Shown here: positions 43,511-55,275 of the stretch, piece after piece
Layout: every line of letters starts with the position of its first letter
Numbering within the stretch: the first letter of the stretch is position 1
DNA from: Euclidia mi
Lineage: Eukaryota; Arthropoda; Insecta; Lepidoptera; Erebidae
Assembly: GCA_944739405.2 (NCBI GenBank)
Contig: OX123182.2
Span: forward strand, 90,078,051-90,142,050
Direction: 5' to 3'
Length of the DNA stretch: 64,000 bases
The notes under the pieces: generated by a model
Told to the model about the DNA's origin: nothing
Databases searched by the model: none
Seen by the model: only the letters and a program-made list of their open reading frames with translations
Position numbers and translations under genes: made by a program

Positions 43511-44279
43511 GTAAGACAACCTAATCATCTCTTTTTAATTGCTCGGCGAGTGATCGATCCCGGCTATCCCGTGAAAATCAATCACTCGTGCGACAAGCTT
43601 TTAAACATATAAATTACTGGTACTCACAGTTGTACCATAGTACAAACAGAATAGTAGGATAGCTTCATACAAATCGGCCGCCGCCGCCGCGCTGGTGTGA
43701 ATGTATGCGTGAGTCGCCGGGGCGGCGTGTACGCACGCACTTTTCACGCACACAATCTCACGAGCGCGGAACGCTCGGCGCGTATTCAGTACGGGATGCG
43801 CCGCGCGTCTGATCGCGCGCATGCATGTAGGTACTACACTGCTCGCCCGCGACCATTGTTTATGTACATTCAGTTTTGTAATAAACGTTATTAATATTAT
43901 ACAATCTGTTAAACGACAGTAAATTAAACTTGTTACATTTTTCTCGCTATAAAGGGCATTTAGATAGTTATATAACGCTTAGCTAGTCAGCAGGTATTTG
44001 AAAAAAATATATGCAAGCTTAAATTCTGTAGTATTCAGCGCAATCACTTAAAAAACGGCGAAATAGCGCGCGCCGACAAAGCCGGCGGCGCCGCCGTGTA
44101 AACACGTGACAACCCGTGCGTCATCGCAAGAGTAGGCAATTAACTCGCCGAGCGGCCTTAGCTAGCTTACTATTTTTTTTTACTATGGTTGTACGGTCTA
44201 TGTAGCATAATATATTGCTAATTTAATACCACCTGCCAGCACAAGCACTTTCACATATTGAAATCAACGTTCACACACT
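43511..44279. other. GC-rich lead-in to LINE-D
   Basis: 43670-43850 and 44060-44160 are rich in CpG (GCCGCCGCCGC, GCGCGCGCATGCATG). The second patch probably belongs to the LINE-D 5' UTR; the start of that element cannot be fixed from sequence alone. Confidence 0.4.
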
Positions 44280-45020
44280 ATGTCTCAACTCAGTAACATT
44301 GTAGCAGCACAGAGGAGCTTAGAAGAAAAATTTACGAGGAGAATGGCCGATTTGGAGAGCCAGTTCCAGTCTGCGGGTCTCGCCAAGGACACGGCAGCGA
44401 AGGTGGCCGAGGAGTTTCGCACATTCAGGGAACTCATGTTTCGTTTGCTTGGTCTCCTCCGCAAGCAGATCGATGAGTGCTCCAATATGCTGGATAACAT
44501 GGAGACGAGGCACAGGCGAAAGGACCTTATATTCCTGGGAGTCCCAGAATCTGAGAAGGAGGTCCGCCGCTCGCTGGTCATGGACAACCTCAAAACCAAG
44601 ATGTTTCTGAAGGATGTAGCCGACACTTCCATCACCAATTGTCACAGGCTCGGGGCACCCAGCAAAGAGCATCACAGGCCTATTCTGGTAAGATTTTCCC
44701 GAATTGATCTCAGGACGGCTGTATGGAGGGCGAAGACGGCGTTAAAGGGCTCGAAAATTTCGGTCAAAGAGTTCTTGACCAAAGCCAGACAGTCGTTATT
44801 CGTTAAGACTTGACAGCATTTTGGGATGCGCTCCTGCTGGACTCTGGATGGGACTATCGTCGTCAAGGCTCCGGATGGAACGCGCAGTAAGATTACATCC
44901 ACTCACGAACTGCAGCAGTTGATGTCTGTGCATCCAAAGGTGACGGTCGACGATTCTTCTGCGTCCAAGAAGATACCGGCCGGCGCCGGTAATGTTAAAA
45001 CTGTGCCACGCAAAATCTAA
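44280..45020 (+). pseudogene. LINE-D ORF1, RRM-type (L1-ORF1p-like), one in-frame stop
   Basis: 246 codons with a single TGA at codon 178-179 (44811-44816) in an otherwise continuous frame; a CGA to TGA change would explain it (VKT*QHFG). Residues 1-85 form a coiled coil (QRSLEEKFTRRMADLESQ). METRHRRKDLIFLGVPES begins the RRM-like domain, with NCHRLGAPSKEHHRPILVRF and VKEFLTKARQSLF in the C-terminal domain. Proteins of this type trimerise, bind RNA and act as chaperones for LINE RNA. The early ATG at 44280 follows a plain 5' UTR and is a good start. Confidence 0.8.
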
Positions 45021-45317
45021 CTGTTTGTGTGATGTTTTAAGTAACAGTTCATGTTAACAGCATAACATTTGTTTGTACTTATGTTTACTTTTGGGTCGGT
45101 GACTCATGAATTTAACTTTAGATTGATGAATCAAACTTTTACCCGCAGTTTAAAATGTAAAATGTATTCACTTAAATTTGACTTCACACTTATTTTGTCG
45201 TATTTTGTTTATCTGTCGGACATGTCATTATAATAACTTCATACGTCAAAATATTACTTCTCAATTGTTCTCAATGTTACGTTCCATTTCACATAATTAT
45301 TGCTGTGTAAAATATAT

Positions 45318-45770
45318 TGTTACGAGCTGGGGTTCGACGATAAATTAAAACTCACTATGCCACTAAACTGTACTTTATTTACTTAGACAAACACTATACA
45401 CACTTATTTCTCAACACTAATAAAAACACACTTATTACAAACACTTTTTCACTCCACTAAACACTTCTGACTTACTTCCCTCGCTTCTTGTTTATCGCTC
45501 CGATATTCAATTGAAACTGTGTCTATCTCGCGCGCTTACGCGGTATTTATACCGGCCGGAACACATAACGAGTCGTTTCCAGACTTCCCAAGAATGTTCT
45601 GGCAACAATCGAAACATTCTACAGTTCTGGCATTATTCTAGTAATCAACGGCAACGCCATCTATTACAGAGTAGATGAATTACGTTAAACCACCGATACA
45701 TCAAATCTCTTCTAGTTCTATCCTTCACGGATAGATGGCGTTGTTTTCAATTAAATCGCCATTCGTAACA
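45318..45770 (-). repeat. Gypsy 3' LTR, 453 bp
   Basis: Ends are TGTTACGA and TTCGTAACA (a 9-bp inverted terminal motif). On the minus strand a GGTATAAATACCG promoter element lies at about 45541-45553 and AATAAA at 45374-45379. No second LTR is in the window. Confidence 0.88.
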
Positions 45771-45784
45771 CGGCCTCCCTCTTA
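45771..45784 (-). other. Polypurine tract
   Basis: Minus strand TAAGAGGGAGGCCG lies directly upstream of the 3' LTR. In this family such a tract primes plus-strand DNA synthesis. Confidence 0.8.
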
Positions 45785-47075
45785 AACGTGTTCGTCTCGA
45801 ACATCGTTGGACCCATAGTAACGAGCCAACCGGTCCACATGAACTATCTTCGGTGCACCTCGCGGTCCCTTCTGGATTCGATAGGTGACGTCGTTCATCC
45901 TGGTAATTATGCGATATGGCCCGTCCCATCTGGCTTGTAACTTAGTTGATTTACCTTTGCTTCGTACTGGATTATGAAGCCACACCAATGATCCCTCATC
46001 GAAGCCTTTGTTGTTTGCCTTCCGGTCGTAGCGAGTCTTCATCTTCTCAGACATCTGTTGTCCATATTCCCTGATGTGCTCGTATACGTCGTTCATCCTG
46101 TTGCGTAGCTCGGTCGCGTAATCCGTTATATTGCGTGGAGATTCTGGTGGAACACCGGTGATAAGGTCTGCAGGTAAACGGAGTTCTTTACCGAAATTGG
46201 CAAATGCTGGTGTTACTCCTTTAGTTTCGTGGACCGCACTGCGATATGACAGGAGAAATGGTTGGATTTGCTTGTCCCAATCTCTTTGTTTGCTCTCCAC
46301 GACCTTCGCCAGGTACCTTTCCAGTGATTGGTTAAACCGTTCAACCATGCCATCTGATTGCGGATGATAAGCCGTGGTCCTGGTTTTATGTGCACCCATT
46401 ACGCGACAAGTCTCCTTGAACACCTCAGGTTCGAAGTTCCGGTCTTGATCGCTGTGGATTTCCTAGGGCACCCCAAACCGACGAAAGACTTCATGCACCA
46501 GCTTATCGGCCACTGTGGTAGCTTCTTGATTTGGGATTGCAAACACTTCAGGCCATTTCGTGAAATAATCCATCACAACCAAGAAGTATTTGTTTCCGTC
46601 CTGGCTCTCAGGAAACGGCCCAGCCACATCCAACGCTATGCGCTCCCATAGGGCTCCCACATTCACATCTGCTACGAGTATGTGGCCCTTTCACAGCCGC
46701 ACAACTTGTGCATTTGCGGCAGCAATCCTCGACGTCATCCCGACAGTGGAGCCAATAAAACCGCTCCCGGATCTTAGTAAGGGTCTTCTTAACTCCCATG
46801 TGACCTCCCGAAGCACCATTGTGATAGAGCTGCAAGACTTCCGGCACCTTAGTTTTGGGCACTACCATTTGCAAATGGCACTGGTTACCGCGAGCGTTTT
46901 CCCATCTGCGGCACAGAACTCCATCTTGGACAACCAAGCTTTCCCACTGTGCCCAATAACTCTTGGTGATGGGGCTCATTGCTGCGATATCACTCCATTT
47001 GGGCCTAGAAGAGTCTGATTTCTTCCATTCAAGAATCGGCTGTATATCCTTGTCGTCTTGCTGAGCACTTCGCAA
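45782..47075 (-). pseudogene. Gypsy integrase, disrupted
   Basis: The zinc-binding N-terminal domain is complete (HNGASGGH then CRKCTSC). After a frameshift near 46680 comes the first catalytic Asp in FLVVMDYFTKWPEVF. A TAG near 46463 interrupts the domain before HSDQDRNF (second Asp; a Gly is usual after DQ), and HPQSDGMVERFN supplies the catalytic Glu. The C terminus has GPYRIITRMNDVTYRI and VHVDRLARYY (GPY/F-type module). No chromodomain. It would have inserted the cDNA into chromosomal DNA; two lesions inactivate it. Confidence 0.88.
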
Positions 47076-47095
47076 AGCTTCTTTCCATTCGTCAC

Positions 47096-47881
47096 TCAGA
47101 TCCGACTGGCATCTGCGTCAACTATGAGTTCATGCTCATTGTCAGGGTAGCCTAGGATAGGTGCAGTACACAGATGTTCCTTGAGCTTCTGGAATGCAAC
47201 GTTACAACTCTCATTCCAACAGAACTGTACTCTGTCTTCGGTGAGCTTATGAAGAGGTCGAGCAATGTCAGCAAAGTTCTTCACAAACCGTCGATAGTAG
47301 AAGCATAATCCGAGGAATGCTCTGACCTGCGTTTTGTTCTCTGGAACTGGCCATTCCTTCACGTCAATGATCTTATCCGGGTCGGTTTGAATACCTTTCT
47401 CCGAGACCACATGTCCTAAAAAGTTCACTTGCCGTCTGAATAACGCGCATTTCTTCGGACTCAGCTTCAAATTAGCTCCTCGTATCTTTGACAGCACTTG
47501 CTCCAAGTTTCGAAGGTGATCCTGGAAGGTGCGCCCCACGATGATGATGTCATCCAAGTAGACCAGGCAGGCGTCTCCAATCAGTACCATGAGCAATCGC
47601 TCCATCAGTTTCTCAAAAGTAGCCGGAGCGTTGTACAATCCAAAGTGCATGACGTTAAATTGCCATAATCCTTTGCCTGTGGAGAATGCCGTCTTCTCCT
47701 TGTCTTGGGGATCTATTTCTACCTGCCAGTAGCCACTTTTTAGATCTAAGGTAGAAAACCACTTCATCCCCGTCAGCGTATCCAGTGTGTCATCGATCCT
47801 AGGCAGCGGATAGCTGTCCTTCTTCGTGATGTCATTTAATCGGCGGTAGTCTACACAGAAGCGCATGCTGCCATCTTTCTT
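47096..47881 (-). pseudogene. Gypsy reverse transcriptase fragment
   Basis: From NKKDGSMRFCVDYRRLN through TLDLKSGYWQVEI, FNVMHFGLYNAPATFEKLM, VYLDDIIIVG (YLDD catalytic pair intact), LGHVVSEKG and RAFLGLCFYYRRFVKNFA to LIVDADASRI, the first residues of RNase H. The frame then runs into the integrase-proximal SDEWKEALRSA, so nearly the whole RNase H domain is deleted at about 47090-47105. The N-terminal part of RT is also missing. Confidence 0.9.
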
Positions 47882-48318
47882 GTTAACTGTTTCAATCTTT
47901 TTATTTTAAGGTATCCGTCTATGTTAACTTTTTATTCTAGTTAGATTTTAGTTTTTGCTAAGATTTCGAAAGTTAATTATGTTATGTTTAGTGATTTGCT
48001 TGACTTGATATTACTTATTAGTGATTTATAATGTGTTGTAGTTTTTGCTGTCATATGCGTTTAGTTTCACTTTTTTTTTACGTTTCGGTACAGGTACAAG
48101 CAATCTTATTTACTGTTGTATTTTAGTGATTAATTTTGTATAACTTTCCCTATCAAATATACATTTTATAGCTTTGTACTTGGGTAAAATAAATTGCTTC
48201 AGTTTTCTTCTTATCTTAAATTTATTTTTCATTGTGTATATAATATATGTTATTTTTAATTTTAGAATATATATTTATAATAGTATTCATATTTAATATT
48301 TTTTATTATTTTTGCAAA

Positions 48319-50215
48319 TGAGTTCCGATGATGATAATATATCGTTTTGTTCTGCCAATGAATCATTTCATGAGACTTTTTGTTCGGTGCCCGATAGAAC
48401 TCTTGGTGAATTTGTGCGTGACACATTTAACGTTAAATCTAATCAGTCGCAAACATTTTAATGTATGTCATTTAAACGCTCAAAGCGTGCCAAGCCACTA
48501 TAGTGACCTGTTAGAAGCCTTCAGTAATGTCAATTTTCACGCTGTTCTGATTTCCGAGACTTGGTTTAAGCCACAGCTGCTCTCCACTACTTATCCTCTG
48601 CCTGGATTTATTCTTATCCGGAATGATCGGGTTGACAGGAGGGGTGGTGGTGTTGCAATCTACATTCGTAGTGACTTTCCTTTCAAAATTGTTGCTACAT
48701 CTTCTACCTTCTTCACCTCGATGGAATATCTCTTTTTGGAGGTTATTGTCAAAGGTGTAAAAACTATTTTGGGTGTTGTCTATTGTCCCCCAGCTGTTAA
48801 CTACTTCTCCAGTTTCGATGCGATTCTGGAATCTTTAGGGTCGGAATATACACATCACATAATAATGGGTGACTTTAATACCGATCTCCTCACTCCCCAC
48901 TCTCCTCTTTCACGTAAGCTCCTCCAAATTATTGAATCAGCAAGTCTTCATAATTCACCACTTCAAGCAACCAAAAAAACAATGGGGAAGACACCTGGCT
49001 TGATTTAATTCTTACTTCCAACCCTTCCCTTATATCCTGTCATGGCCAATATCCTGCTCCCGGTTTTTCTCACCATGACCTCATATTCCTGTCATATATC
49101 CTCAAACCACCTAAACCCAAGCCTAAAGTGTTGCACCTGCGTAACTTTGCTCGGATGGATGTAAATAGGTTGGTAGAAGATGCTTCTCATATTAATTGGG
49201 AGCCTTTGCTGGCGGCTGGCACTATAGATGACAAGGTTTATATCTTCAATAATGTATTAGTCAACTTGTATAATGTCCATGCCCCAGTTAGAAGGGTTAA
49301 ATTGAAACGCCCTCCAGCCCCTTGGATGACCAAAGGGGTAAGAATGGCAATGAGACGCAGGGACCGAGCATTCCGCAAATATAAAAGAGATCGTTCGGAC
49401 GACAATTGGGCCTTCTTCAAAGCTGCAAGGAATCGGTGTAACCAGATGGTACGTAACGCCAAACGCCGCCATATTCTTGAAAACATTGTCGCCAGCTCTC
49501 CAGCTGCTACTTGGAAGTTCCTTGGAACTCTTGGCATCGGCAAACAGCAGCAATTCGACCTTCCAAATAATATAGGCTTGGATGATATTAATTGTCATTT
49601 CGCCATTACTCCTTCAATTTGTCATCTAACCCGGGATCGGACGGTCGAATACGTAGCAAATTTGCACAGGGTTAACATAGATCCATTTCAGTTTTCTCCA
49701 GTTGCATCGGGTGAGATCAAGAAAATTATCATGTCCATCAAAACAAAGGCTGTGGGATACGATGGCATTGGTCGACAAATGTTCATGCCAATTTTAGACC
49801 AACTCTTACCTGTAGTTTCCCACATTATTAACTTTTCCTTAAATTCTTATATCTTTCCGTCCTTATGGCGTAAAGCCTTTTTCCGACCCTTACCTAAGAT
49901 CCCCAATCCGTCATTACCCAGCCACTTCCGTCCCATTTCCATACTTCCATACCTCTCCAAAGTGCTGGAAGCCTGTGTCCATAAACAATTATCTCACTTT
50001 GTACAGGTCAACAATTTTTTAAGTCCTCTTCAGTCAGGGTTTAGGCCAAGACACAGCACTACCTCTGCCCTGTTAAAAGTGACTGACGATATTAGGGCGG
50101 GCGTTGAGGATTCCAAGGTTACTGTGTTAGTCTCGGTTGACTTTTCGAACGCCTTTAATACCGTCAATCACGATATTCTCCTATCCATCCTCTCCCATCT
50201 CAACCTCGAAACACA
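48319..50215 (+). pseudogene. LINE-D ORF2, endonuclease and RT first half
   Basis: A start at 48319 gives MSSDDDNISFCSANESF; a shift near 48460 leads into HFNVCHLNAQSV, LISETWFKPQ, RGGGVAIYIRSD, VVYCPPA and IMGDFNTDLLTPH (endonuclease blocks). After a second shift near 49005 come SHHDLIFLSY and 49128-50222: RDRAFRKYKRDR, GYDGIGRQM, FRPLPKIPNP, FRPISILPYLSKVLEAC, LSPLQSGFRPRHSTTSAL and VDFSNAFNTVNHDIL. The frame stops where the nested insertion begins. Three lesions at least; the endonuclease catalytic residues themselves survive. Confidence 0.85.
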
Positions 50216-50585
50216 GGTATAACCTAGTTCGAGCGGGTAGCCGATGTATTATAAGTATTATAACGCAATCTTAGTTTATTTTTTAGCCTTATGTACACTA
50301 TTGTTTATATGCCATATAATTATGATATTATGTAAAACTAAATATAAGACTTTAGGCTAGTTATACCAATTAATCTAATTTAAGGCTAATTGTACTGTAC
50401 CTTTTTGTATTTTTGAGGATAAATAAATTATTATTATTATTACATATTGATAGTGCCCTTACCGCCTGTGGCACAGGTTTACCCTAGTACAGGCACCCAT
50501 TGTAATCTAGAACATATTTACCCTTAGAAGTACATATACTATTATTGTAGAAAGATGAATAAATAAATTATTATTAATTATTATC
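50216..50585 (+). mobile_element. Two LINE 3' ends in tandem, nested in LINE-D
   Basis: 50222-50440 ends TAAATAAATTATTATTATT. 50441-50585 has the GCCTGTGGCACAGGTTTACCCTAGTACAGGCACC signature (as at 34966-35100) and ends TAAATAAATTATTATTAATT. Host ORF2 resumes at SSDALDWFSSYL. Either two successive 5'-truncated insertions or one composite insertion. Confidence 0.7.
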
Positions 50586-51095
50586 TTATGGTCTCATCTG
50601 ATGCACTGGATTGGTTTTCCTCTTATCTTCGGGAGCGTCAGCAGGCGGTTCGCATTGATGAATCATTATCATCTTGGCGAGTTCTCGACTCTGGCGTTCC
50701 ACAAGGCGGTATTTAATCTCCTTTTCTTTTTGCACTTTTCATTAATGTCCTGACCCATGACCTTCGGTGTACGTATCGTTTGTATGCTGATGACTTGCAG
50801 TTATACTCTCAGGCCACGCTAGATAATCTAACTGCTGCCATTGACGCTGTGAATAATGATTTGACCGCTATTAAACATTGGTCCGATAGGTTTATACTTC
50901 ATGTCAACCCTTCAAAATGCCAGGCTATTATTATAGGAAGTAATCGTATGATGAGCAGAGTTAAGGCACTATCTTTTCCATCGATTGTATTTGATGGAAC
51001 TGTAATAAAGGTAACTTCGAGTGTCAAAAACCTAGGATTGCATATCGACGAATCTCTTAGTTGGCAAGCTCAAGTCACGAACGTGAGTAAGCGAT
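50586..51095 (+). pseudogene. LINE-D ORF2, RT second half
   Basis: ALDWFSSYLRERQQAVRI, SGVPQGGI, then an in-frame TAA at about 50718-50720, then SPFLFALFINVL, YRLYADDLQLY (YADD at 50783-50794, intact) and NPSKCQAIIIGSNRM to SLSWQAQVTNVSKR. The frame ends where the minus-strand SINE is inserted. Confidence 0.87.
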
Positions 51096-51415
51096 TTTTT
51101 TAATTTTTATTATAGTACTAGGCGGCAAACGAGCAGACGGATTGCCTGCTGGTAAGCAATTACCGCTGCCCATGGACACAAGCAACACCACAGGAGTTGC
51201 AAGTGCTTTGCCGCCCCTTGGGGTTGGGAAAAGGGATAGGATGAGGAGGGGGGTGAGGGAGAAGGAATAGGGGATAGGGCCTCCAGCACTCTCACTCACC
51301 GATCGAAACGCAACAGCTTAGGAACTGTTACTTTACGTCGATTTTCTGTGAGAGGGTGGTACTTCCCCGGTCGAGCCGGCCCATTCATGCTGAAATCAGC
51401 AAGGCTCTACTACCA
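51091..51415 (-). mobile_element. SINE-like element with poly(A) tail, nested in LINE-D
   Basis: On the minus strand it starts near TTTCAGCATGAATGGGCCGG, passes GTCGACCGGGG-like text, GATCGGTGAGTGAGAGTGCTGG, GTTGCAACTCCTGTGGTGTTG and CAGGCAATCCGTCTGCTCG, and ends in AATAAAAATTAAAAAAA. I recognise the CCGTCTGCTCGTTTGCCGCC region as a widespread lepidopteran repeat. Host ORF2 resumes at KITGSLRTL. Confidence 0.7.
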
Positions 51416-52000
51416 TTAAAAATTACTGGGTCCCTGCGAACTCTTTATCGCTTAAGACATTTTCTTCCCGTCAAGACAAAGGTAACGCTGGTGCAAACTT
51501 TACTCTTCCCGGTCATCGATTATGGTGATGTTTGTTATTTCGACCTGAATGCAGACCTTCTCGATAAACTTGACCGTCTTCTCAATAACTGCATTCGATT
51601 TATATTTAATCTTCGAAAGTATGACCTTGTGTCTGCTTTTCATTCCGAACTTCGCTGGTTGCCCATTCGTCAGCGCCGAAGGCTGCGCGCTCTCACGAAT
51701 CTTTTTTCTCTTCTTCATTCTCCAAGACAAGACATTAAGTATACGGGAGGACCCGTATACTTAGTGTCCAAAATTCAATACTTAAGCTCGATTCATTCAA
51801 AAGATCTTCGCTCTTCTAACAATCTCTTACTTTCATGCCCCTCTCACACTTCTGGCCTTGTCCACTCTTCCTTCACTGTCCAATCAGTTCATTTTTGGAA
51901 TTCCCTGCCTCTGGAGATCAGGATGGCTGCTAATCGTTGGACGCTCAAGGTTAAGGCACGCGAGCATATTCGCAAAGAGTTTTTGGCACACTCATCATAA
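51416..52000 (+). pseudogene. LINE-D ORF2, C-terminal region
   Basis: KITGSLRTLYRLRHFLPVKTKVTLVQTLLFPVIDYGDVCY, LDRLLNNCIRFIFNLRKYD, WLPIRQRRRLRALTNLFSLLH and HFWNSLPLEIRMAANRWTLKVKAREHIRKEFLAHSS then stop. This is the conserved end of CR1/L2-group ORF2 proteins. A 12-bp-arm hairpin (51736-51763) sits within it. The frame is open throughout this part. Confidence 0.87.
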
Positions 52001-52283
52001 TTTATATATATAGGTGATTACATATATGTTTTAAATATATATTTATCTTGAATGTATATATGTAGTCATATTGTATAAAATATGTATGTATTGTATATTA
52101 TCATATTTATGTTACTTGTCATATACATATATTCAGCTCTTTAAACTAATTTGTACACCTACCACAATTATCTCTGTATCACCCTATGGTTGACTGGGAG
52201 AAAATACCTCAATGGCGTTAAGTCCGCCATTGTACTTACATTGTGTAGTGTACATAAAGTTTAAATAAATAAATAGACGTGTT

Positions 52284-55139
52284 TTATTTTAGCAAAACTG
52301 TTTTGGAAGTAAGGTCTTTTAAATAAAGTTGAATTTTGTTATTTACTAACATAAGAATATGGCGGGCAAAACAACAAAATCAAGTTAAATACGTGCAACC
52401 ACTTGATGGGAATAGTGAATCTTTACGGAGAAGTTGAGTGCGTCATTTTCATTCTAGAGGATTTTACAGCCATTCAGCATTTCCGCAATTCTGTGAAGCT
52501 CATAACTAATGCACATAAATTACTATTCAAGCATACTTAACCGTGAAAATATGCAAAATTACGTGTAACATGCAGCCGGGCACATGTGGGGGGTTATTAG
52601 GAAAAGTGGAAATTGTAATAAGGGAGCTTTTAGTGCTCAATACATGTTAATTCGCGCGCCGCCAGCCCGCAAGTGTCATGCATGGCGGAACATTGTGTAC
52701 ATATTTGAGTAACTCATTTTACCTATTATTTTATTTGAAAACGAACCATTTAGAGTCAAGTGTAAACAAATAATTTTCATTTAACTTGAATAGTCCGTGT
52801 TCATTTATTACCTTTTCTGAGAAGCAGTTGAGTTGGCCAGATAAGGCACGGTGTTGGCTGCACTACAGGGTGCAAGCACAAAGGGAGGATAGTGAAAGAA
52901 TTTACTTCGCTTAATGGGATACTGATTGAAGCATTTTTGTTACTACGAATCAAGAAATTGCTGCTGAGAAATTGCTTGAGTGATTTTTTATTCTTTGCTT
53001 TGCGAAAGTTAAATATGACGTTCACTTTGTGCTCGTTTCAATAAAATATAAAAGTTCAGGCAATCACAATAACGATGGCTTCATAATTTGAAATTGAATG
53101 TAAATTGTCATCTCTGAATATAGCGGCCCTCGTAAGCAATGAAAAGTACTGTCTTTTTTACAATTTTAAATAATAATAGACAATGAGGATTAAAAGCAGC
53201 CATTGACTTACTTGAACCGATTCATCGCGACTTCTAACGTTTTGAAATGTGAATATAAATTGCCTGTCGGGACTTATCACTGTCAATCATCTACATACTG
53301 TAAAAACAACCGCCTCAAAAATCAGCTCAACAAAAATACTATCACACAAATGCATAATATGAACATCGGTCACGACACTCGCAACCGAACATGTAAAATA
53401 TGCAATAAAATTGTAGCGTAAAGCAAGTATTACAATGCACTGGCGGGCTAACTGCCACTCGATTGTACAAGAATTGTAACCTGAACGCTTCAGAGAGAGA
53501 ATGCGCGTTGCGTTTTGCCGCATGTTAATTTAAATTTCGATATTTCCCTAAGATCCTGGGACGATTGCAGAATTGTACCTCCCTCAAGTGTAAGACACAA
53601 TTTGCGAAGTATTTTTTGATGACTGAAATAATAAAGATTATAAAGCTTAGGTAAGACGTAAATAACTTACCATCTTATTATTCAGTCAACCAGATTTAAG
53701 GGAGCATTTTGTAATTGTAGGTAGGTGGTAGTTTTACAAAACAAAGAAGACTACTCACTGCAGGAATCCAAAACGCTGCCTGACTTTTCATCAAGAGTGC
53801 CGATCGTTCTCGAAATATCGCAAAAAATCTTTTTCACCAATAATTCCACAACGTGCACAGCACTTCAGTGCAGGGCCATTGTTTTGTTATATATCCTGTA
53901 ACAATGCAATCAGATATTGTTTTTAAACATATGATACTGAAGTGCTCTGTTGACGAGTTGCATACTGCGTAAAATTAATTCAATTGTTATTTTTTCTAAA
54001 GAAAAAAAATATTATCATCACTTTTTATTACTTACTGTTTTTATCGACTAAGTACTATTTAAAACTAAAAGCACATGAAGATTGAGAATTCTCGCTTAAA
54101 ATTATACTGAATTTATATTGCAACTAAATTGAAATGACCTAAATGTATCATTTAGCCCACTGAGTAATAAAAAAATTATTCCTTAAAGCAATTTTATTAA
54201 GGTAACGAAAAAAAAGAAATAATAATTATATATGGTTTTTGTTTTTGGTTTACCTTTCTATATAGAAATTTCTTACGTTACTCAACCAATAAATATTAAG
54301 ATAAATAAATCTTGGTAATTTGCCTGTACAATTTTTGTATTCATACATTAAACATTATCTGTACTGCGAACCTATTGGCGCTAATTACACACGTTAAAAC
54401 CTCGAGTAGCTAACTATACATCTGAGTAAGAGTGTCCTATAGGCGTCGAGCCTAAGTAGCCTCGTGTACAGTCAAAGTAAAAACTGAAGTGATATATTAG
54501 TCCTTTATGAAACAGTTCGCTATGCGCTGCAGGTATAACGGTACTAACTTTTGAGGATGTGGCAAATTGCCGGCGCATGTAGCACAAGGGCCTTACAAAG
54601 CTGGTACGAGGGCCCTCGGGCCCGCAATCCCCTGCTACGATTTATGTCCGAGCTGTAATCGATGTATAATGTGTGGTTATACCTCCAATTACCCGTGACA
54701 CTTTATTTATTTACTATTCACCGCCCGTGGCTACCGACCGTTTTTATTGTGTTTACCATTCGTACTGCTGCAGTTTAAAATGTATTTCTGTTTAAAGATA
54801 TTTTTATGTTTGTTCGTACGTACTTAAAACGCCATGTTGCTTGAATGTGCTGCTTTTAGTATAATACCTCAGTGCTTCAAATCAAAGCAAAATAAAATGA
54901 AAACTACTATATTTTGTTAATTAAGGACTTATGGGCATTACTTGTTCAAGAAAAAAATATTCTACACATGGCACTTCTCCTACATGATGTAGGCGACATC
55001 ATTGTATCAACACAAAGATACCGAGTTTTGACTCCCGAGAACTCTCGAGAAAAGTTAAACTCTCTTAAATTTTAATTATCAACCCTGTATATAGACTGAC
55101 CCAGTGTTCCTGTATATAAATTGTTGCAAGTGCATGTCT
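52284..55139. other. Unassigned 2.9-kb region
   Basis: No coding sequence with recognisable domains, no tandem arrays, no paired termini. Mostly AT-rich; short CpG patch near 52650-52690. Candidate host intergenic or intronic DNA. Confidence 0.5.
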
Positions 55140-55275
55140 GAGAGAACTCTACGATATTTTACAATTCCTCACTAACAATAAATTTAATATGCACTTAACT
55201 TCGATAAGTCACGGGTGCCCTGGATTCGAACCGGAGAACTTCTCGGTCTCTTCACTAACCTATTATGTCATTTAT
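55140..55275 (-). mobile_element. Old T2-headed SINE relic
   Basis: The minus strand retains GGTTCGAATCCAGGG (B box), ACTTATCGAAGTTAAGTGCATA and an AGAGTTCTC block. Collinear with the head of the 36805-37108 SINE but heavily decayed. Confidence 0.5.

Larger units (their letters stand above)
45318..47885 (-). mobile_element. Gypsy-type LTR retrotransposon, 5' half missing
   Basis: On the minus strand: RT (47881-47096), a junction where RNase H should lie, integrase (47075-45782), a polypurine tract (45784-45771) and the 3' LTR (45770-45318). Gag, protease, the RT N terminus and the 5' LTR are absent; similarity stops at about 47885 against LINE-D DNA. Integrase following RT/RNase H is the Gypsy (Metaviridae) gene order. 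Stops and shifts make it inactive. Confidence 0.88.
44060..52283 (+). mobile_element. LINE-D: L2/CR1-group LINE split by a Gypsy element
   Basis: ORF1 (44280-45020) and ORF2 (48319-52000) lie in the same direction and in the expected order, with the oppositely oriented Gypsy element (45318-47885) between them. The 3' UTR ends GGCGTTAAGTCCGCCATTGTAC..AAATAAATAAATA near 52283. ORF2 is further interrupted by LINE 3' ends (50216-50585) and a minus-strand SINE (51091-51415). That ORF1 and ORF2 come from one element is inference from order and orientation; two separate LINEs are possible. Confidence 0.65.

Noticed and set aside
44285..44675. Minus-strand ORFs opposite LINE-D ORF1
   Set aside because: Shadows of the real + strand frame, which has the coiled coil and RRM-type motifs.
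51736..51763. Hairpin in LINE-D ORF2 as a regulatory element
   Set aside because: 12-bp arms within normal coding sequence of the family; most likely coincidental or a minor local mutation.
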